Below are positions 46,666 to 56,197 of a stretch of DNA of 62,471 nucleotides, in pieces; the first letter of the stretch is position 1, and every line of letters starts with the position of its first letter. Below the pieces are notes generated by a model that saw only the letters and a list, made by a program, of their open reading frames with translations, ran no database searches and was not told the origin of the DNA. The stretch is from Bacteroidales bacterium. Lineage in GTDB: Bacteria > Bacteroidota > Bacteroidia > Bacteroidales > UBA932. A program made the position numbers and the translations under genes. The stretch lies in assembly GCA_017549145.1 (NCBI GenBank), contig JAFYVM010000023.1, positions 1 to 62,471 of the forward strand. Reading direction: 5' to 3'.

Positions 46666-47555
46666 GTAAGCTGTTGACGGTTCTCCATGTCTTCTATCAC
46701 GAGCAGGTAGACTATTTCATTGATAAACTTTCGAATATCAATGGGATAGATTGGGATCTTGTTGTTACTTATTCGACATATTCTTCAGAAACTGAAGCAA
46801 AACTGAGGGATTTCAAGCCAGATGTGAAGATGGTTCAGGTGGGAAATGCAGGTTATGATGTATGGCCATTTATTCAGGTTATACAGAATGTGGATTTCTC
46901 TGAGTATGATTATGTCTTGAAACTCCACACCAAAGGTCAGTCAAAGCAGCGACTCAATGGTGTGAACTTCAAGGAGTGGCTTTGGAGAGACCTTCTTGTC
47001 AATGCGATTCTAAGATCCAGAAAGCGTTTCACCTCATGTATTGATATTCTTGAAAAACAGCAGGATGTCGGCATGATCTGTAGCTATGAATTGTTCAAAG
47101 ATATGGATGGTGTCCTTCCAGAAGAATCTGATATGCTTCAGGAAGAGGCGGAGAGAATATCTATGGAGGTGTCTGACGGATATTTCTGCGCTGGCACAAT
47201 GTTCTTAGCCCGATTGGATGCTTTCAAGAAACTAAAGGATGTTGAATTTACAGATGAGCTTTGGGGTAATCTGAATAAGTCCCATGGTAATGGAACCCTA
47301 GCTCATGTCTATGAAAGGATTCTTTGTCTGATGGTGGCCGATGCTGGCTATAAGATAGAGGTAAAACTAGGCAGCAAGAAAGCCAGCAGCTCAGTCTTTT
47401 TCAAGAAAAAAGTTTCTCCTGTCTTCAAGATCATATTCAACTTAGACAGAGATCCTAAAACATATGATAAGTATTTGACGTTGTTGGGCTTAAAGGTGAA
47501 GATTGAAGAAGGAAACCTTGAATACATGAAGAAGATTTGTAACGAGAATGAATGA
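46662..47555 (+). CDS. RgpF-like (rhamnan synthesis F) glycosyltransferase
   Basis: 297 aa, cytoplasmic. Features of the rhamnan-synthesis-F family: NAGYDVWPFIQVI, DYVLKLHTKGQSKQ, WLWRDLLVNAIL, GYFCAGTMFLARL and HVYERILCLMVADAGYKI. Such enzymes add deoxyhexoses such as rhamnose to polysaccharides, which fits the dTDP-rhamnose genes downstream. It overlaps the exporter by 4 nt and the aminotransferase by 8 nt. Confidence 0.8.
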   Translation: MSKLLTVLHVFYHEQVDYFIDKLSNINGIDWDLVVTYSTYSSETEAKLRDFKPDVKMVQVGNAGYDVWPFIQVIQNVDFSEYDYVLKLHTKGQSKQRLNGVNFKEWLWRDLLVNAILRSRKRFTSCIDILEKQQDVGMICSYELFKDMDGVLPEESDMLQEEAERISMEVSDGYFCAGTMFLARLDAFKKLKDVEFTDELWGNLNKSHGNGTLAHVYERILCLMVADAGYKIEVKLGSKKASSSVFFKKKVSPVFKIIFNLDRDPKTYDKYLTLLGLKVKIEEGNLEYMKKICNENE

Positions 47556-48660
47556 TAAATTATTAATGGTTACATCTCCTTTGCTTCCCAATCTTGAGGA
47601 ATTTAGTTATCTGTTAAAGCAGATTTGGGAAAGTAAGTGGATAACCAATAACGGTCAGTTTCACAAAAGATTGGAAAAGGAACTTTCAGAATACCTGAAA
47701 GTACCTTTTTTGAGTTTGTTTACTAACGGAACTCTTCCTCTTATTACAGCATTACAAGCGCTGGATATCAAGAAAGGAGAGGTGATAACAACCCCATATA
47801 GCTTTGTCGCTACATCTCATTCGATCTGGTGGAATGGTCTGAAACCAGTCTTTGTTGATATTGATCCCTATACATGCAATATTGATCCGACTAAGATAGA
47901 GGCTGCCATTACTCCGGAGACAGTGGCAATTATGCCAGTCCATTGTTATGGAATGCCTTGCGATATAAAAGCCATCAAGCAGATTGCAGATAAGTATGGC
48001 CTCAAGGTGATTTATGATGCAGCACATGCTTTTGCTGTAGATATAAATGGAGAATCTCTTCTGAATGCAGGAGATATGTCGACTTTAAGTTTCCATGCAA
48101 CAAAGGTTTATAATACGATTGAGGGGGGAGCTCTGGTAATTAACGATGAGGAGACAAAGCAAAAGATCGACTATCTGAAGAATTTCGGATTCCGTAATGA
48201 GGTTGAGGTGGTGGCTCCGGGCATTAACAGCAAGATGGACGAGATGCGTTCGGCATACGGCATCCTGGCCTTGCGTCAGGTTGATGATGCAATAGCAATA
48301 AGAAAATCTATAGCGGCTCAATATAGAGATGGGTTGAAGGACGTGCCAGGAGTAAGATTCCAGGACGATATTCCAGGAGTGAAGCACAACTATTCGTATT
48401 TCCCTGTATTCATTGATGCAGAGAAGTATGGAATGACGAGAGATCAGCTTTACTTTAAGATGAAGGAAGAAAATATTCTGGGGCGTCGTTATTTCTATCC
48501 TCTTATCAGTACTTTTGAACCATACGTTAATTTACCAAGTTCAGCTCCTGAGAATCTTCCGGTAGCAACACGTATTGCCAACGAAGTCATATGCCTTCCT
48601 ATGCATCACGAACTAACGTGCGAGGATGTGGATAGGGTGATTGATTTGATAGTCAGATAA
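47548..48660 (+). CDS. VioA-like dTDP-4-keto-6-deoxyglucose aminotransferase (DegT/DnrJ/EryC1 family)
   Basis: 370 aa, PLP-dependent. Lys186 in SFHATKVYNT is the Schiff-base residue; Asp157 in YDAAHAF binds the PLP nitrogen. The opening (FSYLLKQIWESKWITNNG), LSLFTNGTLPL, PYSFVATSHSIWWNGLKPVF and MPVHCYGMPCD closely follow VioA-type enzymes that make dTDP-4-amino-4,6-dideoxyglucose (viosamine) from glutamate and the 4-keto sugar, as I remember them. The keto sugar would come from rfbA and rfbB 6-8 kb downstream. Overlap with the upstream gene is 8 nt; the ATP-grasp gene starts 1 nt after its stop. Confidence 0.85.
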   Translation: MNDKLLMVTSPLLPNLEEFSYLLKQIWESKWITNNGQFHKRLEKELSEYLKVPFLSLFTNGTLPLITALQALDIKKGEVITTPYSFVATSHSIWWNGLKPVFVDIDPYTCNIDPTKIEAAITPETVAIMPVHCYGMPCDIKAIKQIADKYGLKVIYDAAHAFAVDINGESLLNAGDMSTLSFHATKVYNTIEGGALVINDEETKQKIDYLKNFGFRNEVEVVAPGINSKMDEMRSAYGILALRQVDDAIAIRKSIAAQYRDGLKDVPGVRFQDDIPGVKHNYSYFPVFIDAEKYGMTRDQLYFKMKEENILGRRYFYPLISTFEPYVNLPSSAPENLPVATRIANEVICLPMHHELTCEDVDRVIDLIVR

Positions 48661-48661
48661 A

Positions 48662-49870
48662 ATGAAGGTAGTTGTTTTAGCAGGCGGTGCTGATCAGATC
48701 GCTTTAATCAAAGAACTGAAGAAAAGAGGTTGCTATATAATTCTGGTGGATTATTTTCAAAATCCTCCTGCAAAGGAATATGCTGACCTCCACATAGTTG
48801 CAAGTACTTTAGATGATGCCAGAGTCAAGGAGATTGCTCAGGAATATCATGCTGACTTAATTTGTACAGCCTGCACAGATCAGGCTTTACTTACTGTTGC
48901 AAAAGTTTCGGAAGAGTTGAACCTTCCATGTTATATATCCTATCAGACTGCTTTGAATGTCACAAATAAGACATATATGAAGCAGAGAATGTCGCAGTGT
49001 TCTATTCCGACATCCAGGTACATGACCACCCGTGAAGTTGATTTGACTCAGTTTGCAGATTTTGAATTTCCTCTTGTCGTCAAGCCTGTAGACTGCAACT
49101 CGTCCAAGGGAGTGATAAAGGTTCATGACTCAGCTCAACTTCAGGAGAAACTCGCAGAAGCTATATCCTTCAGTCGAACTCAAACAGCAATAGTAGAGGA
49201 ATTCAAAGAGGGAGTCGAGGTCTCTGCTGACTTTTATATTGAAGGCTCCGATGTCAAATATTTATCAGCGACATCTTCTATCAAGATACAGAACAGAGAC
49301 TCTTTTACAATCAAGAGTAGCGTATATCCTGTGATTACACTTGAACAAAGGGCAAAGATCACATCTTTGGCGCAAGATATTGCAGATGCCTTTGAACTGA
49401 CAGACTGTCCGTTGCTTATTCAGATGATTGTCAATGGTGATGAAATCAATGTGATTGAATTCAGTGCCAGAATGGGAGGTGGTTCCAAATATCATCTGAT
49501 TGAAGTTCTGTCCGGAGTTGATATCATGTCAAAGTATGTTGATCTTGTTTTAGGACATAAACCTGATGTTCAGCCTGAAGACCAGGTGAAATATGCCAGG
49601 ATGAATTATGTCTATTGCTACCCTGGAACACTTGATAGGGTTGAGGGATTTGAAGCCTTGAGCGCAGACAAGATAATTGATGAAAGCTTTATATATAAGA
49701 CTCAAGGAATGACAATAACTGCAGCAGCTACCAGTGGAGATAGAGCTGCAGGTTATCTTATTACAGCAGATACTGAGGAGGAGTTGGCAAGGAAGGAGTC
49801 AATAGTGGAGTCCGTGTTGAAGGTCTTTTCTGCTGAAGGTCAAGATATAATGATTCATAATCTGGTATAG
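48662..49870 (+). CDS. ATP-grasp carboxylate-amine ligase-like enzyme
   Basis: 402 aa. N-terminal preATP-grasp domain (VVVLAGGADQIALIKELKKRGC, ILVDYFQNPP), then the ATP-grasp core: FPLVVKPVDCNSSKGV, AIVEEFKEGVEVSADFY and the metal-binding NVIEFSARMGGGSKYHL. The family joins a carboxylate, activated as acyl phosphate, to an amine or thiol; relatives include PurK, biotin carboxylase and amino-acid ligases. In this setting it could form the amide between an amino acid and the amino sugar (inference). It is 1 nt from each neighbour and clearly in the operon. Confidence 0.82.
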   Translation: MKVVVLAGGADQIALIKELKKRGCYIILVDYFQNPPAKEYADLHIVASTLDDARVKEIAQEYHADLICTACTDQALLTVAKVSEELNLPCYISYQTALNVTNKTYMKQRMSQCSIPTSRYMTTREVDLTQFADFEFPLVVKPVDCNSSKGVIKVHDSAQLQEKLAEAISFSRTQTAIVEEFKEGVEVSADFYIEGSDVKYLSATSSIKIQNRDSFTIKSSVYPVITLEQRAKITSLAQDIADAFELTDCPLLIQMIVNGDEINVIEFSARMGGGSKYHLIEVLSGVDIMSKYVDLVLGHKPDVQPEDQVKYARMNYVYCYPGTLDRVEGFEALSADKIIDESFIYKTQGMTITAAATSGDRAAGYLITADTEEELARKESIVESVLKVFSAEGQDIMIHNLV

Positions 49871-49871
49871 T

Positions 49872-50939
49872 ATGAGGATCGCAATCATAGGAGCAGGCAA
49901 CGGTGGGCAGGCTATAGCTGCCTATCTTGCACATAATGGAGCTGAGGTAAGGTTATATGATTATGACAAAAGCAAAGTAGATGAACTTAATCGTAAAGGA
50001 AATGTCATTGAACTTTGCGGTTCTGTTATATTGAAAGCGCGGATTCATCTGATTACCAATACGATTGCAGATGCTGTTCTTAATGCTGATATGATAATGA
50101 TAACGACAGTTGCTGATGCACACCGTATAATTGCGCGTCAGCTGGCTGGTCTGTTAGAAGAAAATCAGATAGTTATATTGAGTCCGGGTAGAACCGGCGG
50201 TGCCTTGGAATTCAAGCAGATAATCATGCGAGAAGGGTGCAAGGTCCGAATATATATAGCTGAAGCTCAGACTCTTGTCTATGCCTGCAGGTTGATAGAA
50301 AATGGAAAGGTAAATATAATTGGAGTTAAGGATAAGGTCCTTTTATCTGCTTTACCGTCGTCGGATACTCAATATGTATTATCGCAGATCAATCCGTATT
50401 ATGAGTGTTTCGTACCTGCAGAAAATGTGTTGAGAACATCCTTGGAAAATATCGGTGCCATATTTCACCCATGCGTCCTTATGCTGAACGCCGCAACCAT
50501 TGAACGTCAAAGCGAGTTCTGGTTTTATAGGGATATGACTCCTCAGACAGCGAATTTCATTGAGCAATTTGATAACGAGAGACTTGCTGTGGGACAGATA
50601 TATGGAATTGAATTGTTGGGGGTAAAAGAGTGGATCTCTTATGCATATCCAGGCACAGAAGGAGATACCTTATGCGAAAAGATGATAAATAATCCCGCAT
50701 ATAGGGATATTAAATCTCCTCCTACAATCTTTACTCGTCAGTTGACAGAAGATATACCTACAGGAGTCCTTCCAATTATGGAATTAGGTATGGCGGCAGG
50801 GCTTAAGATGCCTCTTATGAATTCTGTGTATTCTATATGTAGCGCACTTCTGGGAGTTGATTTTTCGCATGGTAGGACATTGGAGAATCTGGGCCTTAAG
50901 GGAATGTCAAAAGAGGAAATCCTAAAATATTTAGCATAA
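49872..50939 (+). CDS. Octopine/nopaline-dehydrogenase-like NAD(P) enzyme
   Basis: 355 aa. Rossmann motif IIGAGNGGQAIAAYLA at residues 4-19; LSPGRTGGALEF and IYIAEAQTLVYACR follow, and the C-terminal helical domain has IGAIFHPCVLMLNAATIER with the His expected in the opine-dehydrogenase catalytic pair. Such enzymes reductively join an amino acid and a 2-oxo acid to form opines, though distant members have other substrates. A polysaccharide operon is an unusual place for it; N-carboxyethyl amino acids do occur in some O-antigens. Its stop overlaps the mutase start (TAATG). Confidence 0.8.
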   Translation: MRIAIIGAGNGGQAIAAYLAHNGAEVRLYDYDKSKVDELNRKGNVIELCGSVILKARIHLITNTIADAVLNADMIMITTVADAHRIIARQLAGLLEENQIVILSPGRTGGALEFKQIIMREGCKVRIYIAEAQTLVYACRLIENGKVNIIGVKDKVLLSALPSSDTQYVLSQINPYYECFVPAENVLRTSLENIGAIFHPCVLMLNAATIERQSEFWFYRDMTPQTANFIEQFDNERLAVGQIYGIELLGVKEWISYAYPGTEGDTLCEKMINNPAYRDIKSPPTIFTRQLTEDIPTGVLPIMELGMAAGLKMPLMNSVYSICSALLGVDFSHGRTLENLGLKGMSKEEILKYLA

Positions 50940-52789
50940 TGAATAAAATGCATGTATATGGCTTGCTTAAGCCACAGGTGGATGTGCATACGATGGGAAT
51001 GTGTACGATAGCCAATCTGTTGAAGGATTGTGGTTATAAGGTGTATATTGCCGGTGAGGATGTATGTATGGCACTTGAGGATTTGAGGAAGGTGAATAAT
51101 TGGAGTTTGGTGAAGAAGTGGATTGAGGATAATGGAATCACCAGAGTCGGATTCAGTTATAGATTGGATCCTAAAGAGGGAACCGATTTATTCATGTCCT
51201 TATATGTCAGGCTTGTAGAAGAAAAGATGCTATCAGAGAACTGTGGCAATATTGATTTGGTTTCTTTTGCAGGTTTGCCGGATACATGTGAACTGGTCAA
51301 TGGAAAAACTGCCGGTAAGGTGCTGTTATTTCCAGGAAATGAAACACCTGTTGAATCTTTGAAAAAATATGGGGTTCCGGATGAACTTCTGCCGGATTCC
51401 ATAGTGAATGACAGTTCCTATGATACGATGTTGAAGGACTTTGCCAGGAAGTTGATAGAGTCTGGAAGATATATATATCAGGAACCTCTGGATCATTTCG
51501 GATATCATGAGTGTGGTAGACAGGACGATTCGTTTCTTGCAAGGAAATCCTATGCTGAGAGTCGACACTCCTTGCCTATCATCAGAACTCATTCCGGCCC
51601 ATATAATCCTAACCGTTTAGAAGCTTTGAAGGAATATAATTCCTGGTGTCGTGAATTGTCAGCTTCAAGATTGCTAGATGTCTTGTCCATAGGAAGTTCT
51701 CAATTGACTCAATCACGTTTTGGGGAAGAATGGGATGGATTGGCAAACGGAGGAGGTGTTCCTGTAAATTCTGAGATTGAGTATAGGGTCATTAAGGAAA
51801 ATGCCTCTCCTATGTTGGTGAGAACATATTCAGGGACTAAAAATGTACCTGAGCTGGCTAGAATACATGAAAGATCGCTCAATATTTCGTGGCATGCTTT
51901 TTCTTTCTGGTGGTTCAATCAGTTAGATGGCAGAGGAGACAATACTTTGTTGGATAATTTGAAGGAACATTTCGAGGCTATAAGATATGCTGCGTCAACC
52001 GGTAAACCGGTGGAGCCGAATGTGCCACATCACTTTGCGTTCCGCGGTGCAGATGATATTACTTATATCATTTCCGGATATCTTGCGGCAAAAGCATGTA
52101 AGCGCTTGGGAATCAGACATGTCGTGCTGCAGAATATGTTGAATACCCCAAAATATACATGGGGAGTGCAGGATCTCGCAAAAGGTCGGGCGATGCTGAA
52201 GCTTGTAAAGGAACTGGAGGGTGATGGGTTCTCAATAAGTCTTCAGACTAGAGCTGGCTTGGATTATTTTGTGCCAGATTTAGATGAAGCAAAGGTGCAG
52301 CTTGCTGCTGTGACATGTATGATGGATGACCTTGATCCCGGTAATGATAATTCACCGGAGATCATACATGTAGTGAATTATTCTGAGGCTGTCAGATTGG
52401 CTACGCCTCCTGTAATTGTTGAAAGTATCAAGATTACTTTACACGCCTTAGCAGAGTATCGTAGAGCACGCGCGTTGAAGCAAATTCCAGATATGAGATT
52501 TGATCTGGATGTAATCGAGAGGACCGATAAACTCTATGATGAGGCTTCAAGAGCGATAAGACTATTGGAAAATTCTTTTCCCGATCTATATTCCCCTGAA
52601 GGCTTTGCCAGAATATTTGAAGAGGGATTTCTTCCTGTCCCATATTTGATGGACCATGAAAGGAAATATCCAAAGGCAACTCAATACAGTACAGCAATCA
52701 AGGATGGAGGAATCAGAGTTGTTGATGATAAAGGAAATATTGTCGATACTGTTGAAAGGTATCATGAGATTCTGTCAAGCATTTTTTAA
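50939..52789 (+). CDS. Fused coenzyme-B12-dependent mutase, glutamate-mutase type
   Basis: 616 aa. The N-terminus carries the cobalamin signature D15-x-H17-x-x-G20 (QVDVHTMGMCTIANLL), the base-off/His-on motif of AdoCbl mutases, in a flavodoxin-like domain (1-135). Residues about 200-510 resemble the glutamate mutase catalytic subunit: R216 (IIRTHSG), R260 (TQSRFG), R295 (LVRTYSGT), then a TIM barrel with VEPNVP, YIISGYLAAKACKRLG and YSEAVRLATPPVIVESIK. Compared from memory with GlmE, at least two of the three substrate-binding arginines seem kept, while the SNEGGG stretch holding the substrate-contact Glu is not. A different substrate is therefore likely. In the known enzyme the two parts are separate chains; here they are fused. 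A distant B12-binding protein of another reaction is the main alternative. Confidence 0.72.
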   Translation: MNKMHVYGLLKPQVDVHTMGMCTIANLLKDCGYKVYIAGEDVCMALEDLRKVNNWSLVKKWIEDNGITRVGFSYRLDPKEGTDLFMSLYVRLVEEKMLSENCGNIDLVSFAGLPDTCELVNGKTAGKVLLFPGNETPVESLKKYGVPDELLPDSIVNDSSYDTMLKDFARKLIESGRYIYQEPLDHFGYHECGRQDDSFLARKSYAESRHSLPIIRTHSGPYNPNRLEALKEYNSWCRELSASRLLDVLSIGSSQLTQSRFGEEWDGLANGGGVPVNSEIEYRVIKENASPMLVRTYSGTKNVPELARIHERSLNISWHAFSFWWFNQLDGRGDNTLLDNLKEHFEAIRYAASTGKPVEPNVPHHFAFRGADDITYIISGYLAAKACKRLGIRHVVLQNMLNTPKYTWGVQDLAKGRAMLKLVKELEGDGFSISLQTRAGLDYFVPDLDEAKVQLAAVTCMMDDLDPGNDNSPEIIHVVNYSEAVRLATPPVIVESIKITLHALAEYRRARALKQIPDMRFDLDVIERTDKLYDEASRAIRLLENSFPDLYSPEGFARIFEEGFLPVPYLMDHERKYPKATQYSTAIKDGGIRVVDDKGNIVDTVERYHEILSSIF

Positions 52790-52798
52790 TTCTAACCA

Positions 52799-53779
52799 AT
52801 GGACGCATTTTCATACGAGTTAAAAAATAATGTCTTAAATGCTGTTCCTGAACCAATGGTCAGCATTCGTACGTCTGCATATAATCATGCGGGTTATATC
52901 CGTGAGTGTATTGAGGGGATCTTGAATCAAAAGACAGACTTCAAGTTCGAATATATCATTGGTGAAGATTTCAGTACAGACGGTACCAGAGAAATTGTCT
53001 TTGAGTATGCTGAGAAGTATCCAGATATAATCAGGGTAATTACTGCCGACCGTAATCTTGGTATGAAAATGAATGGCCAGAGATGTATTGATGCATGCCG
53101 AGGAAAGTATATAGCTATATGTGAGGGAGATGACTTTTGGATTGATTCATATAAGTTGCAGAAACAAGTTGACTATATGGAGTCTCATCCCGAGTGTGCG
53201 GTATGTGCGACAGAGGGCTATCGTCTTAATCAGGCAACAGGTGAAATGGCAGAACTCCCAACACTCGGACTAGAAACCTATACACCACAGGATTTTCTTG
53301 AAGGTAATCAGATATTTACGTTGACGACTCTTGCGCGCGCAAGCTGGGCTCGAGAGTTTTATACGGAGATTGAACCTATCGCACCTAGATTTATGATGGG
53401 TGACTATACGCTTTGGCTTTACATGCTTACCAGGGGTACAATTCATAAACTGTCGGATAAATGTGCGGTTTATCGTGAGCTTTCCCAGTCTGCATCTCAT
53501 TATAAGGATCCATATAAGCAGTTGAGATTTGCAGCTTCATCTTATGACCTGAGACTGTTTTACAATAGATTGTATAAATTTTCAAGCTCATCCATGCTTT
53601 TCAGGAAGTTTAAGAATATCTATTTGTGGTGCCTGCATCTTGCACACGAGCATAATCTTAAGCGTCGTTCACTTCTATGGGAGGGATTTAAGTTATGTAC
53701 GATTGAAGCAGCTTCACTGCCATCAAGAAAATTGAGATTGGCGTTCAAGCAACTTCAAAACAAAAAAGCCCTCAAATGA
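52799..53779 (+). CDS. Family 2 glycosyltransferase
   Basis: 326 aa. GT-A fold: VSIRTSAYNHAGYIRECIEGIL, EYIIGEDFSTDGTREIV (first Asp pair), GKYIAICEGDDFWID (DxD-like metal site in EGDD). It transfers a sugar from a nucleotide donor; the acceptor is unknown. It lies 9 nt after the mutase gene, within the operon, and is the last gene before the rfb block. Confidence 0.88.
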   Translation: MDAFSYELKNNVLNAVPEPMVSIRTSAYNHAGYIRECIEGILNQKTDFKFEYIIGEDFSTDGTREIVFEYAEKYPDIIRVITADRNLGMKMNGQRCIDACRGKYIAICEGDDFWIDSYKLQKQVDYMESHPECAVCATEGYRLNQATGEMAELPTLGLETYTPQDFLEGNQIFTLTTLARASWAREFYTEIEPIAPRFMMGDYTLWLYMLTRGTIHKLSDKCAVYRELSQSASHYKDPYKQLRFAASSYDLRLFYNRLYKFSSSSMLFRKFKNIYLWCLHLAHEHNLKRRSLLWEGFKLCTIEAASLPSRKLRLAFKQLQNKKALK

Positions 53780-53788
53780 TAATTTTAC

Positions 53789-53796
53789 TATATTTG
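53789..53796 (+). promoter_or_regulatory. Probable -7 element before the rfb block
   Basis: TATATTTG, 26 nt before the rfbC start; no clear -33 TTG. It would give the rhamnose genes their own transcription in addition to read-through from the glycan operon. Confidence 0.45.
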
Positions 53797-53822
53797 TAAG
53801 TCAATCTATTCGGATAAAACCT

Positions 53823-54392
53823 ATGGAAGTAATAAAGACTGATATTGAAGGTGTTGTGATCATTGAACCAAAGGTGTTCGGTGATCATAGAGGCTATTTC
53901 TTTGAATCATTCTCAGAGAGAGATTTTAATGCTCAGGTACGTGAGGTGAAGTTTGTCCAGGATAATGAGAGCAAATCATGCTACGGTGTACTTCGTGGTC
54001 TGCATTTCCAGAAACCTCCTCATTGCCAGAGTAAACTTGTGAGAGTTGTCAAAGGTGCTGTTCTCGATGTTGCAGTTGATATCAGAAAGGGCTCTCCTAC
54101 ATTTGGAAAGCATGTGGCTGTTGAACTTACAGAGGATAATCACCGTCAGTTCTTTGTCCCTCGTGGATTTGCACACGGCTTTGTGGTGCTTACTGATGAG
54201 GTGGTATTCCAATACAAATGTGATAATTTCTATGCTCCGCAGCACGAGGGAGCAATTGCCTGGGATGATCCGGATCTTGGAATAGACTGGAAAGTTCCTG
54301 CAGATAAGATCATTCTATCTGCGAAAGATACATGCCATCCACGTCTGAAGGACGCTGAATGGTTGTTTGATTATAATGAAAACCTATACTAA
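53823..54392 (+). CDS. rfbC: dTDP-4-dehydrorhamnose 3,5-epimerase
   Basis: 189 aa cupin enzyme, third step of dTDP-L-rhamnose synthesis. Seen: [31 protein letters not shown]-type stretch ([14 protein letters not shown] with the catalytic His), [21 protein letters not shown] and [12 protein letters not shown]. First of the compact rfbC-A-D-B set; rfbA starts 11 nt later. Cytoplasmic. Confidence 0.96.
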   Translation: MEVIKTDIEGVVIIEPKVFGDHRGYFFESFSERDFNAQVREVKFVQDNESKSCYGVLRGLHFQKPPHCQSKLVRVVKGAVLDVAVDIRKGSPTFGKHVAVELTEDNHRQFFVPRGFAHGFVVLTDEVVFQYKCDNFYAPQHEGAIAWDDPDLGIDWKVPADKIILSAKDTCHPRLKDAEWLFDYNENLY

Positions 54393-54403
54393 TCCATATA
54401 CTT

Positions 54404-55309
54404 ATGAAAGGTATTGTACTCGCAGGAGGTAGCGGCACCCGCCTTTACCCAATCACAAAGGGAGTCAGCAAGCAGATGCTCCCTGTTTATGACAAGCCTA
54501 TGATCTATTATCCTATTTCGGTTCTTATGCGTGCTGGAATCAGGGATATCCTCATCATTTCCACTCCTTATGACCTTCCTGGATTCAGAAGGCTTCTCGG
54601 TGACGGAAGTGACTATGGCGTAAACTTCTCATATGCAGAGCAGCCTTCTCCAGACGGCCTTGCTCAGGCATTTATTATTGGAGAGGAGTTTATCGGAAAC
54701 GACAGTGCTTGTCTTGTGCTCGGAGATAATATCTTCCATGGCAATGGCTTTACCAGCATGCTCAAGGATGCGGTGAAGGACGCAGAGGAGAATGGTAAGG
54801 CAACTGTGTTCGGCTATTGGGTGAGCGATCCTGAGAGATATGGAGTAGCTGAATTTGATGAGGATGGAAACTGCCTCTCAATTGAGGAAAAGCCTCTTAA
54901 GCCAAAGTCTAATTATGCAGTTGTAGGCCTTTATTTCTATCCGAATAAGGTTGTGGATATCGCAAAGAGCATCAAGCCATCAGCACGTGGTGAGCTTGAG
55001 ATTACTACAGTAAACCAGGAGTTCCTCCAGGATGGTGAACTCAAGGTGAAGACTCTCGGTCGTGGTTTCGCATGGCTTGATACAGGTACACATGATTCGC
55101 TTTCTGAGGCTTCCACTTTCATTGAGGTTATCGAGAAACGACAGGGACTTAAGATAGCTTGTCTTGAGGGAATCGCATTCCGCCAGGGATGGATTACACC
55201 GGATAAGATGCGTGAGCTTGCTCAGCCAATGATCAAGAATCAGTATGGTCAGTATCTTCTGAGAGTGATCGATGAAGTTGCGCAGACAGGTAAACCAAAT
55301 CTCGACTAA
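54404..55309 (+). CDS. rfbA: Glucose-1-phosphate thymidylyltransferase
   Basis: 301 aa. Makes dTDP-glucose from dTTP and glucose-1-phosphate. Seen: the nucleotidyltransferase motif [13 protein letters not shown] with [46 protein letters not shown] and [14 protein letters not shown]. It supplies both rhamnose synthesis and, if the VioA assignment is right, the amino sugar branch. Confidence 0.96.
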   Translation: MKGIVLAGGSGTRLYPITKGVSKQMLPVYDKPMIYYPISVLMRAGIRDILIISTPYDLPGFRRLLGDGSDYGVNFSYAEQPSPDGLAQAFIIGEEFIGNDSACLVLGDNIFHGNGFTSMLKDAVKDAEENGKATVFGYWVSDPERYGVAEFDEDGNCLSIEEKPLKPKSNYAVVGLYFYPNKVVDIAKSIKPSARGELEITTVNQEFLQDGELKVKTLGRGFAWLDTGTHDSLSEASTFIEVIEKRQGLKIACLEGIAFRQGWITPDKMRELAQPMIKNQYGQYLLRVIDEVAQTGKPNLD

Positions 55310-55312
55310 GGT

Positions 55313-56197
55313 ATGACAGTATTAGTAACAGGTGCAAATGGTCAGCTCGGTAGCGAAATGAGGCTTGTAGCTGCAGAAAGTAAGGATAGATACATCTTTA
55401 CTGATGTGGTTGAGCTTCCTGGTGTTGAGACTGTCAAACTTGATATTACAGATCTGGAGGCAGTTCGTACAATCGTAAAAGAGAACGATGTTAAGGCTAT
55501 TGTAAACTGCGCTGCATATACTAATGTGGATAAGGCTGAGGAGGATCAGGAGTTTTGCGCTCTGCTTAACGCAAAGGCACCTGAGAACCTTGCTGTAGCG
55601 ATGAAGGAAGTTGATGGCCTTCTTGTACATGTGTCCACAGATTATGTTTTTGGTGGTGATCCATACAACACTCCATGCCGTGAGGATCAGAAAGGTACCC
55701 CAACAGGAGTCTATGGACTTACAAAACTTCAGGGCGAGCAGGCTATTGAGGCTTCAGGTTGCCACCATGTGATCATCCGTACAGCATGGCTCTACAGCGA
55801 GTTTGGAAAGAACTTCGTGAAGACAATGCTTATGCTTACTTCTACAAAGCCGCAGCTTAGCGTTGTATTCGATCAGACAGGAACTCCAACTTATGCTTTA
55901 GATCTCGCAGAGGCTATTTACGACATAGTGGAGAATCGTAAATATGAGGGCAATGATGGTGTATATCACTTCTCTAATGAGGGTGTCTGCAGTTGGTTCG
56001 ACTTCACAAAGATGATTGCAGAATATGCAGGTAACACAGAATGTGAAATCAAGCCATGCCACAGTGATGAGTTCCCAAGCAAGGTAAAGCGCCCAGCTTA
56101 CTCTGTACTCGACAAGACTAAGATTAAAAATACATTCGGAATCAGCATTCCTTACTGGACTGACTCCTTGAAAAAATGCATAAAAAACCTACAGTAA
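55313..56197 (+). CDS. rfbD: dTDP-4-dehydrorhamnose reductase
   Basis: 294 aa SDR enzyme, last step to dTDP-L-rhamnose. Seen: VTGANGQLGSEM nucleotide motif, VNCAAYTNVDKAE, STDYVFGG and the catalytic YGLTKLQGE Tyr-Lys pair. It begins 3 nt after rfbA and its stop overlaps the rfbB start by one base. Confidence 0.95.
   Translation: MTVLVTGANGQLGSEMRLVAAESKDRYIFTDVVELPGVETVKLDITDLEAVRTIVKENDVKAIVNCAAYTNVDKAEEDQEFCALLNAKAPENLAVAMKEVDGLLVHVSTDYVFGGDPYNTPCREDQKGTPTGVYGLTKLQGEQAIEASGCHHVIIRTAWLYSEFGKNFVKTMLMLTSTKPQLSVVFDQTGTPTYALDLAEAIYDIVENRKYEGNDGVYHFSNEGVCSWFDFTKMIAEYAGNTECEIKPCHSDEFPSKVKRPAYSVLDKTKIKNTFGISIPYWTDSLKKCIKNLQ

Noticed and set aside
47548-52789. Nonribosomal peptide or polyketide cluster
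   Set aside because: No adenylation, condensation, carrier or ketosynthase domains occur in the region; only stand-alone enzymes are present.
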